Notes under the pieces: generated by a model | The model's database searches: none | The model's input: the letters and a program-made list of their open reading frames with translations, nothing else | What the model was told of the DNA's origin: nothing | Made by a program: the position numbers and the translations under genes | Shown: positions 13,158-20,444 of the stretch, piece after piece | How the letters are laid out: each line of letters starts with the position of its first letter | Numbering within the stretch: the stretch's first letter is position 1 | NCBI GenBank assembly: GCA_016285335.1 | Contig: JAEEQO010000026.1 | Coordinates: 1 to 20,444 of the forward strand | DNA length: 20,444 nt | From: Victivallales bacterium | GTDB lineage: Bacteria; Verrucomicrobiota; Lentisphaeria; Victivallales; UBA1829 | Direction of reading: 5' to 3'

Positions 13158-15331
13158 GCTTTTTCATCCCCTTCGAATTCCACAAGGACGACCTGCTGGA
13201 CGGCATGACCGTCGTCGACCCCATCGCCCGCGGCGGCAACGGCGACCTGTACATGGTCCGCGACGAACAGGGCGATCTCCTGGCGCTGAAGATCATCCGG
13301 AAAACGGACAACGACGACGAGCGCGGCGGCATCAACCGGTGTCAGGCCGTTTCCTCGCACATCCCCGGACTGGCCCCCGTTTTGAAGACGGGAAAGCTCT
13401 CCGACGGGCGCGCCTACTGCGTCATGCCGCTCGCCGACAATCTGGCCCGATGGCCGGATTACGAGCCGGACACCCTCGCGAACCGGATCAGGCGGGACGG
13501 CAGGATCCCGCCGGACAAGGCCCTGGATCTCGCCGGCGGGATCGCGGAGACGGTCCGGGCGCTTCACGAATCGGGACTCGCCCATTGCGACATCAAACCG
13601 GAAAACATCCTTTTCCTCGACGGAAAGCCGACGCTGTCCGATTACAGCCTGCTCTCCGACACGGCGGACCGGTCGGCCGAAGGTCGGACCGGAGCGTTCG
13701 GGACCGCCGACTTCGTCCCGCCCGAAATGATCGAGAATCCCGGCTACTACGATCCGAAGGCATGCGACATCTACGCCCTCGGAAAGATCGTCTACTGCGC
13801 CTGGTCGGGGATGGAGGTCGTGTTTTTCCCCTCGGTCCCGCGGGAAGTCCCCCTGCGGGAAATCGGGATCATGCGCCCCCTCTACATGAAAGCCTGCGAC
13901 ATCATCCCATCCAGGCGTTTCCAGAACGCCGACGAGTTCATCGCGGCCATCGAAGACGCCCGCGTCCACATGGGCCGCGGCATGAGGACAGGCCTTCCGG
14001 GATGCTCCGGGAAAAGAAAGCAGGTTCTCCTTTCCGCGCTTCTGATCGCCCTTTGCGCGATCGGAGTCGTCAACCTGTTTTTCCTGCTTAGAATCCAGTC
14101 CGGGAAAACGCCGGAACAGGAAAAGGCGTCCGACCCGCTCGTCGTCACCGCGGATTCGGATGTCGTGGACGCGAACGACGGCGCGATCAGTCTGCGCGAA
14201 GCGGTCGAGTACGCGCAGGCGCACGGCAGCGGCATGACGGTCTCCTTTTCCAAAGACTGTACGGTCCGGCTCGCTTTCCCGCTTCCCGTCCGGAAGGACA
14301 TGAAGATCGACGGGGGAGATCGCGCCGTCGTCATAATCGGTCCGGAAACAGGTCCCGTGTTTCAGGTCGCGAATTCCGGACTGACGCTGAAAAACCTCTC
14401 CCTGATCTCCGATCGCGCGGGCGACGGCGGCGGCATTCTGGATGCCGGGTCCGAGGGCGAAGTGTTTCTGTCCGCCGTGAAGGACGGAGGCGAAGCGGGA
14501 GCGTTGTGGAGTCTCTCCGGCATACGCAATGCAAGGTTGGACGACGGCTGTCATCTGCACCGTCTGAGGATCGATCCGCCCGCGTCGGGAAACGCCGCGA
14601 GCATCAGGATCGGGGCCGGATGCGTTCTGGAGGATTCGCGCGTCTCCGGCGCTTCCGAACGGTGGCGGGGAGGGTCCTTCGGCGCCTTCGGGCAGCTGAA
14701 AAACGTTTCCGCGGCCGACAACGGCGTCATTTATCTTGGTCAGGGCGGAGAAGTGTGCGAAAACCTCACGGTCCGGAACGGCGGCTTGATCGTGCACCGT
14801 CCCGGCGCCGGCGCGATCGACGGACTGAAGGTCGAATTCGGCGGCGTGTACGCCTATCGGCGGGATGTCCTTCTGACCGGGACGGTTTCCATCGGCGGCG
14901 CGGTGCGAACTCCGCTCGGAATGGCCGCCGAAAAACCGATCGTCGACGGGGAAGCCGATCTCGTGTTCGACCTGACGGAACGCACGGAAGACAGCAGGTT
15001 CGGATTCGACTGCATAGCGGACGATCTGATCTTTTCGATCTCCGGCTCGGAACCCTGTCCGCCCGTCGACGACATGAAAGCGTTCGGCGGCGCGCACGGC
15101 TACGCGGTCCGCGTCAAACCGGATCAGGCGGCGGGCGCATACAAGCTCGCCGGGAAGGCGGACGGATTCGCGTCCGCCCTGTCGCTCGCGGTCGGCGACG
15201 CCTTCTATCCCGACGCCCTCGCCATGGGGACCGGCTTTTCCGTTGAAAACAAGACCTATTCCCTGTCGTTGGATCGGGACGGTGCGCTCACGCTGACGAT
15301 CGCCGCGCCCCCGGCCTCGGACGGCCATTGA
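13154..15331 (+). CDS. Transmembrane Ser/Thr protein kinase with an extracytoplasmic beta-helix/AIDA-like sensor
   Basis: The 725-residue protein has a cytoplasmic kinase domain (about 15-270): glycine loop ARGGNG (25-30), LALK with Lys46, HCDIKPEN (144-151), SDYS (162-165) in place of DFG, and PPE (189-191). Arg of HRD is Cys145, making it a non-RD kinase, and the altered DFG raises doubt about full activity, though Lys46, Asp146, Asn151 and Asp163 remain. One membrane helix (291-312) leads to an outer region. This opens with a CSLREA-like segment (VVTADSD to ISLREAVEYA, 330-353), then Gly/Asn-rich strands resembling parallel beta-helix and AIDA-type passenger repeats (for example LTVRNGGLIV and VEFGGVYAY), ending at 725. 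The start overlaps the sigma gene stop. It presumably senses an envelope signal and phosphorylates the sigma factor; this is inference. Confidence 0.9.
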   Translation: MSFFIPFEFHKDDLLDGMTVVDPIARGGNGDLYMVRDEQGDLLALKIIRKTDNDDERGGINRCQAVSSHIPGLAPVLKTGKLSDGRAYCVMPLADNLARWPDYEPDTLANRIRRDGRIPPDKALDLAGGIAETVRALHESGLAHCDIKPENILFLDGKPTLSDYSLLSDTADRSAEGRTGAFGTADFVPPEMIENPGYYDPKACDIYALGKIVYCAWSGMEVVFFPSVPREVPLREIGIMRPLYMKACDIIPSRRFQNADEFIAAIEDARVHMGRGMRTGLPGCSGKRKQVLLSALLIALCAIGVVNLFFLLRIQSGKTPEQEKASDPLVVTADSDVVDANDGAISLREAVEYAQAHGSGMTVSFSKDCTVRLAFPLPVRKDMKIDGGDRAVVIIGPETGPVFQVANSGLTLKNLSLISDRAGDGGGILDAGSEGEVFLSAVKDGGEAGALWSLSGIRNARLDDGCHLHRLRIDPPASGNAASIRIGAGCVLEDSRVSGASERWRGGSFGAFGQLKNVSAADNGVIYLGQGGEVCENLTVRNGGLIVHRPGAGAIDGLKVEFGGVYAYRRDVLLTGTVSIGGAVRTPLGMAAEKPIVDGEADLVFDLTERTEDSRFGFDCIADDLIFSISGSEPCPPVDDMKAFGGAHGYAVRVKPDQAAGAYKLAGKADGFASALSLAVGDAFYPDALAMGTGFSVENKTYSLSLDRDGALTLTIAAPPASDGH

Positions 15332-15421
15332 CCGCGCGGACCGGCGTTTCGATCAATCCGGCGGGAGTCGGGCTTTATTCTGTTCAAAACGAAGAAGAGG
15401 GATTCCCGGAGCGGGACGCCG

Positions 15422-17260
15422 TCAGGCGTTCAAGCGGAAGGCGGCCATGATGACGTCGTCGTCCGGGGGCAGCTCGCCGGAGAAGTGCCGGATGGCGGTC
15501 GCGACGTCGTCCAGCAGCTCCTGCGAACGTGCGGACAGGGAGATGTTCAGAGCGTCCGTCAGCGCTTTCCGTCCGAACAGGTTTCCTCCGTGGTCGCGGT
15601 ACGAGAAAACGCCGTCGGAGGAGAAGAACAGGACATCGCCCGGTTCGAGCGTGACGCTCTCCTGCCGGTATTCGACCGGGTGCGCGGTCGTGAAGACGGG
15701 ACCGGACTGTGCCCGGAGCTGTTCGAACGGACCGCCCGATCTCCGCAGGAACGGCGGATAATATCCGGCGTTCACGAAGTCGAGCCTGCGGTTTTCCAGG
15801 TCGAAGAAGCCGATGAAGATGGAAATGAACTGCTTCCGGAACACGCTTTCCCCCTGAAAGAGCTCAAGTCCGCGGTTCATCATGGCGAGCGGATCAGGCG
15901 ACGAGACGGAGCATGGCTGAAGCACGGCGCGGAACTTCATCATGCTCAGGCATGCGGACACGCTGTCGCCGATTGCCTCGGCCATCACGAATCCGGGCTT
16001 CCCGTTGCAGGTCACGAACGTTTCGAGGATGTCGCTGCCGCGGTGGGCCGCCAGCACGGACGACGATGCGGCGTCAAGGCGCGGGAATTGCGTGAAAAGC
16101 GGTCCGGGCTCGGGGATCAGCGATTTCTGAATGGACTTCGCCAGCTCGTTTTCGCGGCGGACGCGGCGTTTGGAGTCGGTCAGGTTCTTCTTCAGCCCGC
16201 CGACCATGGTGTTGATGCCGTCGGAAAGCGCCAGAAACTCCGGGTTGCTCCGCACGTTCACGGTCTGTGTCAGGTCGCCCGCGATGATCTTGTCCAGCGC
16301 GCGGTTCACCTCGTAGAAGCCGTCCGTCACGGTCCGGCAGAACAGCAGGTCCAGCAGGAAGTAGAAAAGCACGAAAAAGGCGACAAAGATGCCGAGGATG
16401 AACAGCATGGCGCGGTTGCGGTTGCCGAAGACCTCGCTTTTCGGCATCACGGCGAACACGCGGCGGGGTTCGTCCGGGATCTGCACCCGTTCGTAGAAAA
16501 ACGGCTTCCCGCGCAGGAAGATGGAGTCCGGCAGGGCGGGATCCTGGCGGAATCCGAGCTCGGACAGGCGGAACCCGTTTTCGGCGGGATCGCCGCTGGC
16601 GAAGACGACCGGGTCGGGGCCGTCCTCCAGCACCAGGAACCGTCCGTTCCGGCCGATGGGCAGGGCCTGCATGATCTCCTGCATGAGCTCGATGTCGGAA
16701 TAATCGAACACATTTTCGGATTCGTAGGCGATCTGGACGATGCCGGGTTCGTCGAGCCGCGCCACGCCGGCATACTGCACGATCACATGGTCGATGCCGC
16801 GTTCCTGCGGATCCTGCACAAGCTCAAATGTCTTGTCCGTGATCGCCGGCATAAACTCTTTGGACTGCTCCGTGGAATCCATGCGGAACCCGAGGAAGCC
16901 CGGTTCGGTCGAGGCGATCAGGACACCTTCCCCGTCGGAAACGCAGAGGGAATCGACATTCAGCACGGAGGCAAGTTCTTTCAGACGGGTGTCGTTCTTC
17001 AGAATTTCCGGGTCATACTGGATGACGCGTGCGAGCATCCTGGTCTTCGCAAGTGCGGCGGCATCCGTTGTTTCGCGGGTCCGCCTGTAGCTGTTGCGCC
17101 ACTCCGTCACGTCCATGCTCAGGTCGCGCAGGCGTTCCGCGATGATGGTCCGCGCCTGGCGTTTTGCTCCGACCGTCATGACCAGTCCGACGACGACCAT
17201 CAGGGACAGCAGCCCCAGGGCCATAAAGAGAAAAAGGCGTGTCTGGATGATTCGTTTCAT
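15422..17260 (-). CDS. Membrane sensor with HAMP and SpoIIE/RsbU-type PP2C phosphatase domain
   Basis: The 612-residue protein has a membrane helix (8-31), an extracytoplasmic dCache/Cache-like sensor (about 32-283), a second helix (284-306), a HAMP linker (about 305-357), a charged helix and a SpoIIE-type phosphatase domain (383-610). Such enzymes remove phosphate from Ser/Thr, classically on anti-sigma antagonists. Metal-site motifs are shifted: the usual GGDxxD is GSDILE (408-413) and the usual GDVSGKG is AEAIGDS (427-433), so two Asp become Glu, while SDG (548-550) and DDD (600-602) remain. It converges on the sigma-kinase operon with 90 bp between stop codons, suggesting a kinase/phosphatase pair. 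The length and all domains are intact. The start ATG is followed by a normal N-in signal anchor. Confidence 0.93.
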   Translation of the reverse strand: MKRIIQTRLFLFMALGLLSLMVVVGLVMTVGAKRQARTIIAERLRDLSMDVTEWRNSYRRTRETTDAAALAKTRMLARVIQYDPEILKNDTRLKELASVLNVDSLCVSDGEGVLIASTEPGFLGFRMDSTEQSKEFMPAITDKTFELVQDPQERGIDHVIVQYAGVARLDEPGIVQIAYESENVFDYSDIELMQEIMQALPIGRNGRFLVLEDGPDPVVFASGDPAENGFRLSELGFRQDPALPDSIFLRGKPFFYERVQIPDEPRRVFAVMPKSEVFGNRNRAMLFILGIFVAFFVLFYFLLDLLFCRTVTDGFYEVNRALDKIIAGDLTQTVNVRSNPEFLALSDGINTMVGGLKKNLTDSKRRVRRENELAKSIQKSLIPEPGPLFTQFPRLDAASSSVLAAHRGSDILETFVTCNGKPGFVMAEAIGDSVSACLSMMKFRAVLQPCSVSSPDPLAMMNRGLELFQGESVFRKQFISIFIGFFDLENRRLDFVNAGYYPPFLRRSGGPFEQLRAQSGPVFTTAHPVEYRQESVTLEPGDVLFFSSDGVFSYRDHGGNLFGRKALTDALNISLSARSQELLDDVATAIRHFSGELPPDDDVIMAAFRLNA

Positions 17261-17300
17261 GTGCGATTCAAATAGGCGGATTCGATTCTGTGATTCCGAT

Positions 17301-17329
17301 AAAATAACCCCGTATCAGCCAATTTTCAA
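17301..17329 (-). promoter_or_regulatory. Promoter of the SpoIIE-type phosphatase gene
   Basis: On the minus strand TTGAAA (17329-17324) and TATTTT (17306-17301) are 17 bp apart. Transcription would start near 17294, about 35 bp before the ATG. Confidence 0.6.
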
Positions 17330-17359
17330 ACGCGCGCATGTTTTTTTCCGGTTTTTCGG

Positions 17360-17387
17360 TTGTTTTTTTTCAAAGTTGTGGTATTTT
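17360..17387 (+). promoter_or_regulatory. Possible promoter of ligA
   Basis: TTGTTT (17360-17365) and TATTTT (17382-17387) are 16 bp apart, with TGG directly before the -10 box, as in the promoters at 6595 and 8753. The region is rich in T runs, so chance matches are easier. A TAGAAT at 17393-17398 is an alternative -10 box without a good -35. Confidence 0.4.
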
Positions 17388-17456
17388 TGTGTTAGAATAA
17401 CCGATCCGGACCACGCGGCGGACCATGCGGAGCCGCGGAAACGAAACGAGGATACC

Positions 17457-19361
17457 ATGACACCCGGCATAGACAGGGCAGCATGCCGCGCCATGAGCGC
17501 GGCCGAGCTCGAAGAGAAAATACGGTTTTACAATGCGCGCTATTGGGACGAATCCGACCCGGCCATCAGCGACGACGATTTCGACTTCATCACGCGTCTG
17601 CTCGCGGAAAAGGACCCCGGCAACCGCCTGCTCGACCAGGTCAACGCGCCCGCCGTCGCATCGTCCGAAAACATCCGGCACGAACGCCCCATGCTCTCGC
17701 TCGACAAGGTCTACTCGCTGCCCGAGCTCGAATCCTGGCTGGCGAAGACCGTCCGCACCGCCGAGGAAAAGCTCCTGATCCAGCCCAAGTACGACGGCAT
17801 TTCCGTGCTGTGGGAAGACGGCGTGCTCTCCACGCGCGGCGACGGCTTCACCGGCAAGGTCATCACGGACAAGGTCCCGCTCATCGATCTGGAGACCATG
17901 TCCGGCGTGCTGCCGCTCGCCGAATACCCCGGACGCGTCCTCGGCGAACTCCTCATCCGAACCGACGACTTCAAACAGCGCTACGCGTCCATCCTGAACG
18001 CCAACGGCAAGCCGTTCCGCAACTCCCGCAACGCCATCGGCGGCATCATGAGCCTGAAGGACATCTCCGGCATGACCGCCCAGCACGCCCGCCTCACGCT
18101 CGTCGACTACTCCACGATTTCGAGATCCGCCACCGCCGCCGAGATCGGCCGCATCTGGCCGGACGTCCTCGCGGAAATGGAGAAACTGCCGTATCCGATG
18201 GACGGCCTCGTGGTCAAGCTCGCGGACGCCGAATACGCCGATTCGCTCGGAAATACCGCGCACCATCCGCGCGGCCAGATCGCGTTCAAGTTCAGCGGCA
18301 TCCGTCGCACCACGCGCCTGCTCGGCGTGAACTGGAGTTTCGGCAAGAACTGCCTCACGCCCGTCGCCGAGCTCGAACCGGTCGAGATCAACGGCACCAC
18401 CATCCGCCGCGCCACGCTTCATAACCTCCAGAACATCCTCGACCGCGACCTCCAGATCGGCGACGCCGTGACCGTGGAGCGCGCCGGCGACGTGATCCCG
18501 TACATCGTTTCCAGCGAGCCCGGCCCCGCACGCCGCAGCGCCCTCATCACGCACTGCCCCTGCTGCGGCCACGAGCTCGTCCGCGACCTGCCGGAACTCC
18601 GCTGCGTGAATCCCGACTGCTTCGAGACGCGTCTTCAGCTCCTGCTGGCATCCGTCCGCAGCATCGGCATCGAGCACCTCGGCGAGCCCAGCCTCCGCAA
18701 GATCATGACGAAACTGAACGTCCGCACGCTCTCCGATCTCTTCAATCTTTCCGAGCTCAACATCTTCTCCCAGCTTCGCGACGAGGGATTCCAGGGCACC
18801 TCCACGCAGAACCTGTACCGCGAGATCCAGGCCGCGCGCACTGTGCCCGCCTACAAAGTCCTCGCCGCGCTCAACATCAAGGGCATCGGCGCGAACATCG
18901 CGAAAAACATCCTCAAAAAACACACCTTCGCCGAACTCCGCACCCTCACGACCGAACAGCTCGCCGAAATCGACGGCATCGGTCCCGAACGCGCCCGCGC
19001 GCTCCACGACGAGCTCATCGCGCAGTCCGCCGGACTGGATGAACTTCTTGCGGCCGTCACTCTCGTGACTACCTCCTCTGAAGAACGCCCGAAGATATGC
19101 TTCACGGGAAAGATGCCGGAAAAGCGCGCTTACTACGAATCCATCGCGAAGGCTGCGGGCTACGATCCGGTCGATTCCGTGACCGACGCGCTCGCACTCC
19201 TCGTTGCGGCCGATCCAAACGCAGCGTCCGCCAAGATCGCCGACGCGAAACGCCTCTCGGTCCCGATTCAGTCGCTCGACCTCTGGCTCGGATCCGTGAA
19301 GAGCTTCATCCCGAAGCCGGAGGAACCCGCGCCGTCCGACCAGATGACGTTCGACTTCTGA
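17457..19361 (+). CDS. ligA: NAD+-dependent DNA ligase
   Basis: LigA seals nicks in replication and repair using NAD+. The 634-residue protein has the full layout: domain Ia (WDESDPAISDDDFD, 30-43), the adenylation lysine in QPKYDG (Lys111), GELLIR, FRNSRNAIGG (187-196), DGLVVK (249-254), IAFKF (275-279), the OB fold with LTPVAELEPVEINGTTIRRA, a four-Cys zinc finger (CPCCGHEL, RCVNPDC, about 367-388), helix-hairpin-helix (470-520) and a BRCT domain (544-613). It is slightly shorter than typical LigA (about 670) and divergent: the Glu two residues before the lysine is Gln109. The ATG at 17457 has GAGG six bases upstream; the frame extends back across the promoter region without conserved content. 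The C-terminus ends QMTFDF, similar to sliding-clamp-binding peptides. Confidence 0.96.
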   Translation: MTPGIDRAACRAMSAAELEEKIRFYNARYWDESDPAISDDDFDFITRLLAEKDPGNRLLDQVNAPAVASSENIRHERPMLSLDKVYSLPELESWLAKTVRTAEEKLLIQPKYDGISVLWEDGVLSTRGDGFTGKVITDKVPLIDLETMSGVLPLAEYPGRVLGELLIRTDDFKQRYASILNANGKPFRNSRNAIGGIMSLKDISGMTAQHARLTLVDYSTISRSATAAEIGRIWPDVLAEMEKLPYPMDGLVVKLADAEYADSLGNTAHHPRGQIAFKFSGIRRTTRLLGVNWSFGKNCLTPVAELEPVEINGTTIRRATLHNLQNILDRDLQIGDAVTVERAGDVIPYIVSSEPGPARRSALITHCPCCGHELVRDLPELRCVNPDCFETRLQLLLASVRSIGIEHLGEPSLRKIMTKLNVRTLSDLFNLSELNIFSQLRDEGFQGTSTQNLYREIQAARTVPAYKVLAALNIKGIGANIAKNILKKHTFAELRTLTTEQLAEIDGIGPERARALHDELIAQSAGLDELLAAVTLVTTSSEERPKICFTGKMPEKRAYYESIAKAAGYDPVDSVTDALALLVAADPNAASAKIADAKRLSVPIQSLDLWLGSVKSFIPKPEEPAPSDQMTFDF

Positions 19362-19414
19362 CCGGGCTTTCCTCGCGTCCCGCGTGACACAACGAGATCG
19401 TAGGGATAACCACC

Positions 19415-19993
19415 ATGAGAAACATCACAGGCTTTTTTGTCGCAGTCGTCGCACTCGTGCTCCTCGCCGGCGTCTGGATCCTTTCCCAGCACGGCGGCCT
19501 GGTCGCCCTGAACGAAGTCGTGAAACAGGACTGGACGGACCTCGACGCGCAGCTCCGGCGTCGCGACGGCCTGATCCCCGACCTGCTTTCGGCCGTGAAA
19601 CGCTATGCCCCGGAGGAGGAAGGCGTTTTCACCGGCATCGCCGATGCAAGCGGCAAACTCGCCGTCGCTGCATCGCCCGAGGCTAAGGCAGAAGCCGACG
19701 CCGAACTGACCGGCGGACTCCGACATCTGCTCGTTGTCGCGGGAAGCCACCCCGAACTGACGGCGGACGAATCCTTCTTCCGCCTTCGGAAAGAGCTTGC
19801 CGACGTCGAACGGTCCATTGACGACGCCCGCAGAAACTATAACGAGCACGTCGAGCTTTACAATATGTGCATCGGTCAGTTCCCCGGGTCTTTCTTTGCC
19901 GGGCGCATCGGGCTGCTGCCCCGCGGGAAATTCGAGCCCCCGAGCGCCGTCCCTGCCGAGGAACCGGGCACAGCTGTGACGCCCGCCAGATGA
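19415..19993 (+). CDS. LemA family protein
   Basis: The 192-residue protein has an N-terminal membrane anchor (about 5-24) followed by the LemA helical bundle: LVALNEVVKQDWTDLDAQLR, RRDGLIPDLLSAVKRYAPEEEGVF, then helices ending ERSIDDARRNYNEHVELYNM and the characteristic FPGSFFAG. The length is normal. The molecular role of LemA proteins is unclear; they are membrane-anchored, often beside TPM-domain or peptidase genes, none of which is here. It lies 53 bp after ligA on the same strand and may be cotranscribed. A GTAGGG sequence precedes the ATG. The tail (170-192) is rich in Pro and Ala. Confidence 0.9.
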   Translation: MRNITGFFVAVVALVLLAGVWILSQHGGLVALNEVVKQDWTDLDAQLRRRDGLIPDLLSAVKRYAPEEEGVFTGIADASGKLAVAASPEAKAEADAELTGGLRHLLVVAGSHPELTADESFFRLRKELADVERSIDDARRNYNEHVELYNMCIGQFPGSFFAGRIGLLPRGKFEPPSAVPAEEPGTAVTPAR

Positions 19994-20024
19994 CGTTTTT
20001 TCTCTTTCAGTCGGCAGGTGTAGT

Positions 20025-20444
20025 CTACGGGTTCGCGGCGTGGGTCAAAGCCGGGGAGGGTGTACAGTGTTCGCCGGGGCGCTTGCCGGGGCAGTTTTTC
20101 TGTCCGCCGCAGTTCAGGCAGATGGCGTCCTGAAGCTTTCTTCCGTGAGCGAAGTCGTCGAAGCTCTTCATGGTCGTTTCGGCGATGTTGCGCTCGGCCT
20201 CGGCGGTGAAGAACGCCTGATGCGAGGAGACGATGACGTTCGGGAAGGTCATGAGGCGGGCGAGGATGTCGTCGAGTACGGCACGGTCGGACCGGTCCTC
20301 GAAGAAATAGTCGGTCTCCTCCTCATAGACGTCGAGCCCGGCGGCGCCGATCTGCCCCGACTTCAGTCCCTTCACGAGTGCGCGGCTGTCGATGAGGCGT
20401 CCGCGGCTGGGGGTGACGAGCACGACGCCCTTCTTCATGGGGCC
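20025..20444 (-). CDS. D-lactate dehydrogenase, C-terminal part (5' end outside window)
   Basis: The frame is open to the right edge, so the N-terminal part is missing. The visible 139 codons match the end of NAD-dependent D-lactate dehydrogenases of the 2-hydroxyacid dehydrogenase family, which interconvert pyruvate and D-lactate: VLVTPSRGRLIDSRAL, GAAGLDVYEEE, the FFEDRS and DDILARLMTFPNVIV segments, and SSHQAFFTAEAERNIAETT with the catalytic histidine. Beyond the usual end, a tail of about 35 residues carries four cysteines (CLNCGGQKNC and GEHC), a possible metal site. In an anaerobe this enzyme would reoxidise NADH. It converges with the LemA-like gene with only 31 bp between stop codons and no terminator that I can see. 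Confidence 0.92.
   Translation of the reverse strand, partial: GPMKKGVVLVTPSRGRLIDSRALVKGLKSGQIGAAGLDVYEEETDYFFEDRSDRAVLDDILARLMTFPNVIVSSHQAFFTAEAERNIAETTMKSFDDFAHGRKLQDAICLNCGGQKNCPGKRPGEHCTPSPALTHAANP

Noticed and set aside
13094..15328. A minus-strand open frame of 744 codons opposite the kinase gene
   Set aside because: It has no recognisable motif and mirrors the kinase codon bias; the kinase motifs on the plus strand are clear.
15485..17275. A plus-strand open frame of 596 codons opposite the phosphatase gene
   Set aside because: His/Asp/Glu/Val-rich nonsense translation antisense to a full sensor-HAMP-SpoIIE protein.

Overview
The window looks like a GC-rich bacterial chromosome fragment. 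A planctomycete-style sigma factor joined to a Ser/Thr kinase, a SpoIIE-type phosphatase and a zinc-ribbon/DUF4282-like membrane protein point to the PVC superphylum, perhaps a Lentisphaerota- or Kiritimatiellota-like anaerobe. That placement is inference from gene content. Most genes have strongly GC-biased third positions, which opens long spurious frames on the opposite strand. Two AT-rich patches (about 8870-9700 and 12030-12260) stand out.

Left part (1-6300, all minus strand): a secreted TPR-like protein that runs off the left edge, a MurC-like Mur ligase with altered motifs, and a compact rplM-rpsI-argC operon closed by a strong intrinsic terminator. A small three-helix membrane protein follows. 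Good sigma-70-type promoters can be read for the TPR gene, the MurC-like gene and the ribosomal operon.

Middle (6300-9930): a leftward promoter and terminator pair that may define an RNA of about 140 nt. Next come an FAD-dependent oxidoreductase and a zinc-ribbon membrane protein with three 22-residue C-terminal repeats, which share nearly the same promoter sequence. The spaces around them hold a 9-bp tandem repeat, a 40-bp direct repeat and a run of nine small hairpins ending on the stop codon of the next gene.

Right part (9930-20444): an acyl-CoA synthetase-like enzyme (minus strand), then a Sel1-repeat remnant whose stop codon overlaps the start of a 44-residue acidic peptide with a YxxP leader-like motif. 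Next is a sigma factor translationally coupled (ATGA) to a transmembrane kinase whose outer part is a beta-helix/AIDA-like region. A HAMP/SpoIIE phosphatase with its own sensor domain converges on the kinase gene. The sigma factor, the kinase and perhaps the phosphatase look like an envelope-to-transcription signalling module, the most unusual system in the window. After it come an NAD+-dependent DNA ligase, a LemA-like protein and the 3' part of a D-lactate dehydrogenase gene running off the right edge.
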